In this document: piece after piece, positions 38,032 to 45,591 of the stretch | Layout of the letters: every line of letters begins with the position of its first letter | How positions within the stretch are numbered: the stretch's first letter is position 1 | The notes under the pieces: generated by a model | The model's input: only the letters and a program-made list of their open reading frames with translations | Database searches by the model: none | Told to the model about the DNA's origin: nothing | Translations under genes and position numbers: made by a program | NCBI GenBank assembly: GCA_900319705.1 | Contig: ONPL01000004.1 | Span: forward strand, 1-45,591 | DNA length: 45,591 nucleotides | Reading direction: 5' to 3' | Source of the DNA: an uncultured Pseudomonadota bacterium | GTDB taxonomy: Bacteria > Pseudomonadota > Gammaproteobacteria > Enterobacterales > Succinivibrionaceae

Positions 38032-39441
38032 ATGAAAATAGATAAACTACAAAAAATCAGAAAAAATAAAGTCCGCAAGCTCACTAGATACTATATCAAA
38101 TTCAATAGCACCCCTTTCTTGCTGCTACTTGTAGGAATCATGCTAGGTGCCATAATAGGAATTACTTGCGTTTTATTTCAAATACTTCCTGACACAATTC
38201 TTGCTTGTATATACGCATCCTTTCAAAGTTCTGACCAAGACTTTACAGCATACGCCTCAATATTTTTAGTTTGCGGGTTACTAGCTTCATTCGCTATCGG
38301 AATAACCATTACATTTGCACCTGAAGCTGGGGGTTCTGGTATACCGGAAATAGAAGGCGCCCTCGACCATAAAAGACCTATTCGATGGAAAAGGGTTCTT
38401 CCGGTCAAACTGTTAGGAGGAATAAGTTCTCTGTCCTCTGGGATGATTCTTGGAAGAGAAGGCCCTTCAATTCAAATCGGCGGTAATTTAGGCAAAATGA
38501 TTGCGGATCTATTCTTTCTTTCCAAAAGTCATGCCATGTCATTGGTAGCAGCAGGCGGTGCAGCAGGTTTAGCATCCGCATTTAACGCGCCACTTGCCGG
38601 AATTTTGTTTGTACTGGAAGAGTTAAGACCTCAGTTCAGATACAGTTTTCTATCCATTAAAATTGTCAGTATAACAGTCATCTCCGCATCTGTTACAAGG
38701 TGTTTCCTAGTTGATAACCTTGCAGTATTCAAAGATCTACCAAATTACATCTGTCCAAATGTAGGAACGTTCTATTGGTTTGCTCTTTTCGGAATAATCG
38801 TTGGCGTCATAGGTTATTTATTCAATAAAAATATAGAAAAATTTCAAAATTTCTACAGCGCATTTTTCAAAGGTAAACTATCAACTGCTCTTCCATTTAT
38901 TTTCGTTGTAGGAGGTTGTTTTGGAATAATATTTGTCTCAGAACAGCAAGCTGCGGGATCAGGGATGATTTCTATTCCACTGTGGATTACCAAAGATCAA
39001 TCAATTCAAGTTCTTTTGCTGCTTTTAATATGGCGAATATTCGGAACACTACTGTGTTTTGGAAGTGGCATTCCAGGTGGAATATTTGCACCTAGTCTAG
39101 CTATCGGAACTCTATTAGGAGCATTATTCGGAACAATTCTAGGTCAATTAGGAATAACAGATATCTCACCAGGAATCTTTGCTATAGTTGGTATGAGCAC
39201 GTTGTTTGCAGCCTCTGTAAGGGCGCCTGTAACAGGAATCATTCTCGTAACAGAAATGACCAACAACTATGAATTTCTACTTCCTATGATGATCTCAACA
39301 CTCTGTGCAACCCTAACAGCACAAAAAATGGGCGGAAAACCAATCTATACTCAAATTCTTGAGCGAACTCTCCGCATTGCGGAAGAAAAAAAGCACAGAC
39401 AACTACATAATGAAAGAGCTTCCAACGCCATCAACTCTTAG
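38032..39441 (+). CDS. clcA: H+/Cl- exchange transporter ClcA
   Basis: CLC-family antiporter exchanging chloride for protons at the inner membrane, often tied to acid resistance. At 469 aa it matches E. coli ClcA (473 aa). Chloride-coordinating motifs are GSGIPEIEG, GREGPSIQ (gating Glu, about residue 143) and GGIFAP. The inner proton Glu is kept in LEELRPQFRY and the ion-binding Tyr in GKPIYTQIL, so it should be an exchanger rather than a channel. Its stop overlaps the stop of the convergent motX-like gene by three bases. Confidence 0.94.
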   Translation: MKIDKLQKIRKNKVRKLTRYYIKFNSTPFLLLLVGIMLGAIIGITCVLFQILPDTILACIYASFQSSDQDFTAYASIFLVCGLLASFAIGITITFAPEAGGSGIPEIEGALDHKRPIRWKRVLPVKLLGGISSLSSGMILGREGPSIQIGGNLGKMIADLFFLSKSHAMSLVAAGGAAGLASAFNAPLAGILFVLEELRPQFRYSFLSIKIVSITVISASVTRCFLVDNLAVFKDLPNYICPNVGTFYWFALFGIIVGVIGYLFNKNIEKFQNFYSAFFKGKLSTALPFIFVVGGCFGIIFVSEQQAAGSGMISIPLWITKDQSIQVLLLLLIWRIFGTLLCFGSGIPGGIFAPSLAIGTLLGALFGTILGQLGITDISPGIFAIVGMSTLFAASVRAPVTGIILVTEMTNNYEFLLPMMISTLCATLTAQKMGGKPIYTQILERTLRIAEEKKHRQLHNERASNAINS

Positions 39442-40091
39442 TTGTATTCCTTTATTCTTGCTCTTTTTACAATATGTGGAGGCATGCGGTCACCCAATCT
39501 GTTCAAAAGCATTGCTGCACGCTCCTTATCTTTATCTTTGGAAAAAACAGTAAAGAACAACCAATTGTACGCATTTTCATAATCAATTTCCTTGCCTGTG
39601 GATTCTAACTGCAATTCAACAAGCATAATTCGAGCTTTCGAATCTTTCAGTGATGCTGCGTTATACACATACCTATATGCCAGCTCAGGATCTTTTTGCA
39701 CATATTTTCCATCGTGGTACAACTGACCCAACTTATATAACGCTGCCGGCATTGCTTTTTCAGCAGCAAGTTTTAACGCTCGTACTCCAACAGCAGGATC
39801 TCCATTTACACAAGTGTTAGTAAAATTCATATCAGCCCAAAGATAAAGATATGATGGATAATGAAGAACCATGGCTCGATCTTCAATATCCTTGGTAAAC
39901 TGGCACTCGTCAAGCAGTACACGTTCTAGATGCTTATTATCAGAAATCAGCATATTTAACTCATTTTGTGAATATAACTGTATTAATTCTGGCTCATCAT
40001 CTGCCTGAAGATCTTGAACTAAAGCCGCATATGAACTACCGAACATTAAATTAAGAGAAACAAAAAACGTCAATAAACTGTGATATTTCAT
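39438..40091 (-). CDS. motX: MotX-like sodium-driven flagellar motor protein (Sel1 repeats)
   Basis: Periplasmic protein that, in Vibrio and relatives, forms the T ring with MotY around Na+-driven polar flagellar motors. The 217-aa protein has a signal peptide (cleavage near SSYA), then the MotX-like pattern SQNELNMLISDNKHLERVLLDECQ, split here by a helix, a DM..TCVNGDP segment, Sel1-like repeats (AALYKLGQLYHDGKYVQKDP and following), YENAYNWLF, and RMPPHIVKRA near the end. Resemblance to MotX is through this whole order; a generic Sel1-repeat protein is the alternative. SD GAGGA is present. No other flagellar gene is in the window. Confidence 0.75.
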   Translation of the reverse strand: MKYHSLLTFFVSLNLMFGSSYAALVQDLQADDEPELIQLYSQNELNMLISDNKHLERVLLDECQFTKDIEDRAMVLHYPSYLYLWADMNFTNTCVNGDPAVGVRALKLAAEKAMPAALYKLGQLYHDGKYVQKDPELAYRYVYNAASLKDSKARIMLVELQLESTGKEIDYENAYNWLFFTVFSKDKDKERAAMLLNRLGDRMPPHIVKRARIKEYN

Positions 40092-40164
40092 TGGTAAATC
40101 CTCAATTTAAGAACAAACATTCCGGCAACATAAATCTTTTGATATTCAAGCAAAATATATACCA

Positions 40165-40202
40165 AAAAAGTCCCAGTTTTAAAACTAAAGCTGGGACTTT
40201 TT
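40165..40202. terminator. Terminator after typA
   Basis: Perfect 12-bp stem AAAAAGTCCCAG (40165-40176) / 40191-40202 with a 14-base loop, T-rich on both strands. It lies between typA and the motX-like gene, so motX probably has its own promoter. Confidence 0.9.
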
Positions 40203-40225
40203 AACAAATCTAACATAAAAACAGA

Positions 40226-42070
40226 TTATTCAGATTCAGGTTTCTTTCCGCCGTTTTCTCTGAATGCTCTTATTCGATCTATTTCTGTAAGATTCTTCTT
40301 CCTCAGTCTGATTGACTTAGGTGTAACTTCTACCAGTTCATCATCATCTATAAATTCCAAAGACTGTTCAAGTGACAAGATTACAGGTGGAACTAAAACG
40401 ATAGCCTCATCAGTTCCAGATGCGCGAACATTAGTCAACTTTTTACCTTTAAGACAATTAACAGTAAGATCGTTAGTTCTGTTGTGAACACCGATAATCT
40501 GACCTTCGTAAACCTCGGCGGCATGCCCAATAAACAGATATCCTCGATCCTGTAAATACCATAATGCATAACCCAGGGCCTTACCAGTAGCATTTGATAT
40601 CATAACACCATTCTTTCTTAATCCAATATCACCACCACGGTACTCTCCGTAAGAATCAAACGTGTGATACATTAATCCTGTACCTGAAGTCATTGTCATA
40701 AATTCATTTTGGAATCCGATCAGACCACGAGAAGGTATTTTATAATCAATTCTTACCCTTCCTTTTCCATCAGGAACCATGTCAACCAAATCAGCCTTTC
40801 TTTCACCCAAAGCCTGCATAACAGCACCTTGGTTGTTTTCCTCCACATCAACAGTAAGATTTTCAATAGGTTCCATTTTCTTACCATCAATTTCTTTAAT
40901 GATTACTTCCGGACGCGAAACTGCTAATTCAAAACCCTCACGACGCATATTTTCAATCAGAACAGAGAGATGAAGTTCACCTCTTCCAGATACCTTAAAT
41001 TTATCAGTATCGTCTGTCATCTCTACTCGCAATGCAACATTGTGTTTCAATTCTTCTTGTAAGCGTTCAAGGATATTTCTTGAAGTAACAAACTTACCTT
41101 CCTTTCCTGCAAAAGGAGATGTATTAACTTGGAAAGTCATTGAAACAGTAGGTTCATCCACCGATAAAGGAGGCAAAGCTTCAACATTTGAATTATCACA
41201 AACAGTATCGGATATTTTCAATTCGCCTAATCCAGTAATCGCAACAATATCACCAGCATTGGCTTCACCAACTTCGCTTCTCTGCAAACCCAAATAACCG
41301 AGGATCTGTCCAATTCTTCCTGTACGTTTGCTACCATCGGCACCAACTATCGTTACCGGCTGATTGGTTTTTACTGTACCTCTCTTGATTCTTCCTACGC
41401 CGATTATTCCAACATAAGATGAATAATCTAACTGAGAAATCTGCATTTGGAAAGGACCTTCCGGATCCGCCTTAGGAGGTTCCACATAATCAACAATTGC
41501 TTGGAACAAAGCAGACATATCAGTACCAGGTTTTGATAAATCAAGTGTAGCTGTTCCGTTTAATGCAGAAGCATAAACAATAGGGAAATCCAATTGCTCG
41601 TCAGTTGCCCCTAAATTATCAAAAAGATCAAACACCTGATCAATAACCCAATCAGGCCTTGCACCTGGTCTATCAATCTTGTTAATCACAACAATCGGTC
41701 TTAACCCTGCCGCAAAAGCCTTTTGAGTAACAAATCTTGTCTGAGGCATAGGACCGTCAACTGCATCAACCAAAAGAAGTACGCAATCAACCATAGACAT
41801 AACACGTTCTACTTCTCCTCCGAAGTCAGCGTGACCTGGGGTATCAACAATGTTAATACGATAGTCATTCCAACGAATAGCTGTATTTTTGGCGAGAATT
41901 GTAATGCCACGTTCTCGTTCTAGATCGTTGGAATCCATAACTCGTTCCTGACCAATTTCATTACGATCTAGTGTACCTGACTGCTTTAACAGTTTATCGA
42001 CCAAAGTAGTCTTGCCATGGTCTACGTGAGCTATAATTGCAATGTTTCTTAATTTGCTTAAATCTGCCAT
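40226..42070 (-). CDS. typA: Ribosome-associated GTPase TypA/BipA
   Basis: Translational GTPase acting on the ribosome in stress and 50S assembly. The 614-aa protein (E. coli 607) has G1 AHVDHGKTTL (about residues 14-23), G3 DTPGHADFG, and G4 NKIDRPGA, followed by EF-G-like beta-barrel and alpha/beta domains and the TypA-specific C-terminal part (GEYRGGDIGLRKNGVMISN, FIGHAAEVYEGQIIGVH). It is divergent from glnA, the arrangement also seen in E. coli. Confidence 0.97.
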   Translation of the reverse strand: MADLSKLRNIAIIAHVDHGKTTLVDKLLKQSGTLDRNEIGQERVMDSNDLERERGITILAKNTAIRWNDYRINIVDTPGHADFGGEVERVMSMVDCVLLLVDAVDGPMPQTRFVTQKAFAAGLRPIVVINKIDRPGARPDWVIDQVFDLFDNLGATDEQLDFPIVYASALNGTATLDLSKPGTDMSALFQAIVDYVEPPKADPEGPFQMQISQLDYSSYVGIIGVGRIKRGTVKTNQPVTIVGADGSKRTGRIGQILGYLGLQRSEVGEANAGDIVAITGLGELKISDTVCDNSNVEALPPLSVDEPTVSMTFQVNTSPFAGKEGKFVTSRNILERLQEELKHNVALRVEMTDDTDKFKVSGRGELHLSVLIENMRREGFELAVSRPEVIIKEIDGKKMEPIENLTVDVEENNQGAVMQALGERKADLVDMVPDGKGRVRIDYKIPSRGLIGFQNEFMTMTSGTGLMYHTFDSYGEYRGGDIGLRKNGVMISNATGKALGYALWYLQDRGYLFIGHAAEVYEGQIIGVHNRTNDLTVNCLKGKKLTNVRASGTDEAIVLVPPVILSLEQSLEFIDDDELVEVTPKSIRLRKKNLTEIDRIRAFRENGGKKPESE

Positions 42071-42419
42071 TTGTCTATTGCCTTTAAATTAGTATAAAAT
42101 TTTGCCTATTTTACTATTTAATTTGTGATCTGCATAGCATCGTTAAAAAAAAATAATACCTATAAACACATTTATTTCAGGTCAAATTTCATTTTTTTCA
42201 CTCATGTAAGCTTTTACATTTTGAAAGTGACATAAAAACATCAAATTGTATTATTCTCAAAACAAATTTTTAGCTATTTTGTCTCCTAAACAATTGCTAT
42301 TTATATAAAAAATATAATAAATAGGTTAAAATACGTATAGGTTAGATCTTTTACTCCAAGATGGAGTTTTCATATTCATAAAAATTATCAAGTTTAAATC
42401 CAAATGAGGATAACTTTAA
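42071..42419. promoter_or_regulatory. typA / glnA divergent control region
   Basis: 349 bases of very AT-rich sequence between divergent genes. A possible sigma70-type glnA promoter is TTGTCT-17-TATATA near 42279-42307. A short hairpin ACTCC / GGAGT (about 42353-42367) followed by TTTT lies in the expected glnA 5' leader. A TGTGA half-site lies near 42126. I do not find a convincing sigma54 promoter or NtrC site by eye. Confidence 0.4.
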
Positions 42420-43844
42420 ATGTCAAACACTATTGATAGCATATTAGAGACAATCAAAAATGAAAATGTAAAATACGTCGATCTTCGATTTACAGATACC
42501 AAAGGAAAGGAACAGCATATTTCTATTCCGGCAAGTCTTGTTGATGAGGATTTCTTCGAAGACGGAAAGATGTTTGATGGTTCATCCATCGCAGGATGGA
42601 AAGGTATCAGCAAATCCGACATGGTTCTGATGCCGGATATATCAACATGGCAGTTGGATCCATTCTTTGAATACAAAACCTATTTCATAAGATGTGATGT
42701 TTTAGAACCTAAAACTCTTCTTGGATATGAAAGAGATCCAAGATCCGTAGCAAAGAAAGCGGAAAAATACCTTAAATCCACAGGCATTGCTGATTCTGTT
42801 ATTTTCGGGCCAGAACCTGAATTTTTCATTTTCGACGATGTTCGCTATCAAAATGAGATGAACGGTTGTTTTTATAAGGTTGACTCAGAAGATGCTGCAT
42901 GGAATACCGGAAAAAGCTATGACGATTATGATGTAAGAAATCTAGGGCACAGACACAGTGTGAAAGGAGGATACTTCCCAGTACCACCTGTAGATGTTTT
43001 CCAAGATATTCGTTCAGAAATATGTGAAAGATTGACAGAACTTGGTTTTTGTGTGGAAGCTCATCATCACGAAGTTGCCACCGGCGGACAGAATGAAATT
43101 GCTGTGCGGTTCAATACTTTAACTAAAAAGGCTGACGAACTGCAGCTCTTAAAGTACGTAATAATGAATGTATGTCACCAAAACGGAAAAACAGCCACAT
43201 TTATGCCTAAACCAGTATTTGGTGATAACGGCTCAGGTATGCATTGCAACCAGTCATTAAGTTTGAATGGAAAAAACATCTTTGCCGGAGACGTATACGG
43301 AGGATTATCCCAGACAGCTCTGTATTATATAGGAGGTATTATCAAGCATGCCAAATCACTTAATGCATTTACCAACCCGTCAACAAATTCATACAAGAGA
43401 CTAGTTCCTGGATTTGAAGCTCCTGTTATGCTTGCCTATTCAGCATCCAACCGCTCTGCTTCAATCAGAATTCCAGCAGTATCAAATCCAAAGGCCACCA
43501 GAGTTGAAGTAAGATTCCCAGACTGTATGGCAAACCCATACTTGGCATTCTCAGCTATGCTAATGGCGGGCTTGGACGGAATTCAAAACAAAATTGATCC
43601 AGGTGAAGCAATGGACAAAAACCTATATGATCTTCCACCTGAGGAAGCATCTCAAATTCCACAAGTATGTGGCTCTTTGGAAGAAGCTTTAAATAGCTTG
43701 CAAGCGGATCATGAGTATCTTCTTAAGGGAAATGTATTTACTAAGGATTTAATTGATGCTTATATTGCATTGAAGAAACAGGATGTTGATCGTATTAGAA
43801 TGGCTCCTCATCCGCTCGAATTTGAATTGTACTATTCTCTTTAA
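42420..43844 (+). CDS. glnA: Glutamine synthetase, type I
   Basis: ATP-dependent assimilation of ammonia into glutamine; dodecamer. At 474 aa it is typical of GSI-beta (E. coli 469). Visible motifs are [22 protein letters not shown] (metal-binding), [16 protein letters not shown], the ATP region [12 protein letters not shown], and NRSASIRIP. The adenylylation site is intact: Tyr403 in [10 protein letters not shown], so activity should be controlled by GlnE-type modification. GAGGA lies about 10 bases before the ATG. A strong terminator follows. Confidence 0.97.
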   Translation: MSNTIDSILETIKNENVKYVDLRFTDTKGKEQHISIPASLVDEDFFEDGKMFDGSSIAGWKGISKSDMVLMPDISTWQLDPFFEYKTYFIRCDVLEPKTLLGYERDPRSVAKKAEKYLKSTGIADSVIFGPEPEFFIFDDVRYQNEMNGCFYKVDSEDAAWNTGKSYDDYDVRNLGHRHSVKGGYFPVPPVDVFQDIRSEICERLTELGFCVEAHHHEVATGGQNEIAVRFNTLTKKADELQLLKYVIMNVCHQNGKTATFMPKPVFGDNGSGMHCNQSLSLNGKNIFAGDVYGGLSQTALYYIGGIIKHAKSLNAFTNPSTNSYKRLVPGFEAPVMLAYSASNRSASIRIPAVSNPKATRVEVRFPDCMANPYLAFSAMLMAGLDGIQNKIDPGEAMDKNLYDLPPEEASQIPQVCGSLEEALNSLQADHEYLLKGNVFTKDLIDAYIALKKQDVDRIRMAPHPLEFELYYSL

Positions 43845-43897
43845 CTAGTTAACTAGCTTATTTGGCATTTGCCACAATAATGGTCTCGTCCTATACA

Positions 43898-43937
43898 GAG
43901 GAAAAACTGAATAATCATTTAGTTTTTCCTCGTTTTT
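43898..43937 (+). terminator. Rho-independent terminator after glnA
   Basis: Perfect 11-bp stem GAGGAAAAACT (43898-43908) / AGTTTTTCCTC (43921-43931) with a 12-base loop, followed by GTTTTT. Confidence 0.93.
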
Positions 43938-43939
43938 AG

Positions 43940-44355
43940 TATTCAATCACAAAAATAGATTTGGTTTATACTGATTCTACATCTATAATTATCTGAGTAA
44001 GGGCGCATTAAGTAGCCGGGTAATTTTGTATTAATTTAAAACTGCAAACAGAACAAAGGCCCACTGTAATCTCAATCATGGACATACTTGTAAAGCACGT
44101 TTTGAGCCTGTCATAAGAGATTAACTACAACACCACATTATAAGTTCGTTTATAGAGAAAGTATAATTATCTGCACATGCAGTTCCTAATTGCAAATCTG
44201 GTAATCATGCTAAAACAATCTTAAAGACTAAGTAACGGTGTTGAGAACATGTGAGCCTCCTATTTTAAGGTAACAGTGCTTTGTAACCGGGATGGAACAT
44301 TGTTTGGATTGGCATTGCACTAATTGATATAGGTTCGGACCCCGCAATGTGGTGT
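43940..44355. other. Long non-coding stretch upstream of the DUF4124 gene
   Basis: About 415 bases after the glnA terminator without a recognisable coding frame, tRNA or strong hairpin. With the spacers before def and trkA it is the third long spacer that ends in the shared leader. Confidence 0.5.
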
Positions 44356-44356
44356 T

Positions 44357-44454
44357 TATAATATCCATGAGTGGGAATAGTTTATGTGAATTTAGAAAGG
44401 GAGGTAGCGGCGACTTCTCTCGAACTTACGATGAGTTTCCTCGCCCCACACATT
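44357..44454 (+). promoter_or_regulatory. Shared leader cassette, copy C (DUF4124 gene)
   Basis: Starts with a consensus TATAAT (44357-44362), then TATCCATGAGTGGGAATAG-like sequence; the block 44371-44391 matches copy A at 20 of 21 positions. SD AAAGGGAGG (44396-44404) follows. GGCGA (44409-44413) can pair with TCGCC (44441-44445), enclosing a second stem CTCTCG / CGATGAG with loop AACTTA. CCACACATT then leads into ATG. Loop sequences differ from copy A, while SD, stem bases and junction are kept. The -10 position fits a transcript beginning at the conserved block. Confidence 0.7.
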
Positions 44455-44976
44455 ATGAAAAAATCTCTTATATTAGCAATTATGTCTTTTTTCGCTATCG
44501 GTGGCTATGCCAATGCAGAAATTCATACATGGGTTGACAAGGAAGGGACCGTACATTTCTCCGACACTGCGTCTCCTAATAAAGCAGATAATTCCAAGGT
44601 GATAAACGTTCAAAATACAAATGTTTTAGAAAGTGAACTCAACACAAATTATTCATCATCTAGCAGTTATAGCAGCGAACAACAAGTGGCACCCAAGCCC
44701 GAGATCTCCATTATTCAGCCTACAGAGCAACTTATTAGAGATAATTCCGGTAATGTAAATGTCGTATGTTCCGTATCGGGAGCTAACGGATTAGTGGTAT
44801 CAACACTGTATATTGACGGTAGTGAACAACAAACAATTACTGGTTCTGGTACACTATCTGTTTCTCTCACTAATGTAGATCGCGGCGAGCATACAATAAG
44901 AGTAATATCCTCTTCTAATGGTAAAGAGATTGCTTCTTCGGAGAAATCATTTACTTTGCTTCGCGCTCACAAATAA
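44455..44976 (+). CDS. Secreted DUF4124 domain-containing protein
   Basis: Exported protein of unknown function, 173 aa. The start at 44455 gives a clear signal peptide, MKKSLILAIMSFFAIGGYANA, with cleavage before EIHTW. An upstream in-frame start at 44371 would translate the leader and bury the signal. The DUF4124 core is IHTWVDKEGTVHFSDTASP (about residues 23-41). A Ser-rich linker follows, then a beta-rich, Ig-like C-terminal part (ISIIQPTEQLIRDNSGNVNV onward). A DUF4124 gene next to glnA is a context seen in other gammaproteobacteria, there often followed by ntrBC, which are absent here. Confidence 0.88.
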   Translation: MKKSLILAIMSFFAIGGYANAEIHTWVDKEGTVHFSDTASPNKADNSKVINVQNTNVLESELNTNYSSSSSYSSEQQVAPKPEISIIQPTEQLIRDNSGNVNVVCSVSGANGLVVSTLYIDGSEQQTITGSGTLSVSLTNVDRGEHTIRVISSSNGKEIASSEKSFTLLRAHK

Positions 44977-45012
44977 TTTTCTAACACAAAGATTATTTCA
45001 AAGAATAAAATC

Positions 45013-45043
45013 AGACGGAAGGTTAATTTCTGCCGTCTTTTTT
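45013..45043 (+). terminator. Terminator after the DUF4124 gene
   Basis: AGACGG (45013-45018) / CCGTCT (45033-45038) stem followed by TTTTT; typical Rho-independent form. Confidence 0.85.
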
Positions 45044-45090
45044 ATTTATGTACGAATAACCACCTATTCGATAAAGTTCTTTAAACAAAT

Positions 45091-45330
45091 TTATATGGAC
45101 AGATCCACAGCACGGTTGTTATCCAACAAAGTCATCTTTTCTTCAGGAGCAATTTCCGTTGATACATCGGCTAAAACCCGATCATCATTTTCAAATTCAT
45201 TATATGAATCATTTTCATTTAACGCTTCGAATTTCTCTACTTTTGGAACCTTTTTAACACCATTTCTAGACACAAACGGAACCAAATTATTAACTCTAGG
45301 AGCATAAATGTATAACATTTCCTGTGACAT
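45091..45330 (-). CDS. Small hypothetical protein
   Basis: A 79-aa protein of no recognised family, starting MSQEMLYIYAPRVNNLVPFV, then a basic stretch (RNGVKKVPKVEK) and a long acidic, probably disordered part. No signal peptide or TM is seen. It is supported by a perfect AGGAGG Shine-Dalgarno (45339-45344) at 8 bases from the ATG and an AT-rich promoter-like TATAAG just upstream, better initiation signals than most genes here. The opposite-strand frame across it lacks such signals. Confidence 0.65.
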   Translation of the reverse strand: MSQEMLYIYAPRVNNLVPFVSRNGVKKVPKVEKFEALNENDSYNEFENDDRVLADVSTEIAPEEKMTLLDNNRAVDLSI

Positions 45331-45591
45331 ATTTTCTCCCTCCTATACTTATAAAATAACTTTCCTCTAATATATATCGGCAAAATTAACGTACAATATA
45401 ACCCTTTTGCAATAAAATCTTACTTCATTTGCTATCAAAGGCATTGGTTCTGTTGTATAAACTTGTATTGATCACAACTTTGCTTCAATACTGTTTCCGG
45501 TAATCCGAACGGGCCTGAACACCAGACCGCTACCAATTATTTTCTGCAAGACAGAAAATTCACTGGTTCCTTTTGAAGAGTTCAGGAATTT

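Noticed and set aside
44371..44454. N-terminal extension of the DUF4124 protein
   Set aside because: Would translate the shared leader and hide a clear signal peptide; the ATG at 44455 fits better.
45361..45591. Possible gene or mobile-element end at the right edge
   Set aside because: 231 bases with no coding frame, repeat or RNA that I can support; the edge truncates any larger feature.
1..45591. CRISPR array, tRNA or rRNA genes
   Set aside because: No regularly spaced repeats, cloverleaf-like sequence or rRNA segments were seen on reading the window.

Overview
The window is a compact, AT-rich bacterial chromosome segment with gammaproteobacterial gene order. Markers are def-fmt-rsmB-trkA-trkH, a full menF-D-H-B-C-E set, a divergent typA/glnA pair, PLD-type pssA, ClcA and a MotX-like motor protein. 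Protein similarity to Escherichia/Vibrio/Aeromonas-type orthologues, together with AT-rich DNA and menaquinone genes, suggests an Aeromonadales-like gammaproteobacterium, perhaps an anaerobe such as Succinivibrionaceae. The taxonomic call is inference from recognised families, not from any search.

Layout. 1-1.6 kb: remains of an IS1634-type (IS4 superfamily) transposase broken by frameshifts and running off the left edge. 1.6-2.3 kb: long non-coding stretch ending in a structured leader at def. 2.3-9.3 kb: def-fmt-rsmB (formyl-Met processing and 16S rRNA methylation), trkA-trkH (K+ uptake) and an HDOD regulator. 9.3-12.1 kb (minus strand): menA, a DUF406 protein and an MltF-like lytic transglycosylase. 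12.3-20.5 kb: men operon, with an M48 membrane protease inserted between menB and menC. 20.5-24.7 kb: rnb and convergent prlC. 25-27.8 kb: histidine kinase without a response regulator, translationally coupled to a six-TM protein of unknown function. Next comes a perfect parS-like palindrome (27862-27875). 27.9-35.5 kb: long-form aminopeptidase P, pssA, recG, AsmA-family protein. 35.6-37 kb: complete ISAzo13-type element with 27-bp terminal inverted repeats and a TAA duplication. 37-45.3 kb: yihY / clcA divergent, motX-like and typA (minus), glnA, a secreted DUF4124 protein, and a small hypothetical gene on the minus strand.

How the genes work together: menF/D/H/B/C/E plus menA form an almost complete menaquinone pathway from chorismate; the DHNA-CoA thioesterase and the final methyltransferase are not in the window. 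def, fmt and rsmB serve translation. trkA/trkH and clcA handle ions. glnA with its intact adenylylation tyrosine serves nitrogen assimilation.

Most unusual observation: three unrelated genes (def, trkA, DUF4124 gene) share a homologous leader running from a -10-like box to the very base before the start codon. It has a conserved 5' block, a purine-rich Shine-Dalgarno, in two copies a hairpin between SD and ATG whose flanks and stem-forming bases are largely conserved while the loop is not, and a shared CACA..CATTATGA junction. Each copy lies at the end of an unusually long non-coding spacer. It looks like a dispersed promoter/5'UTR cassette with structure-dependent SD positioning.
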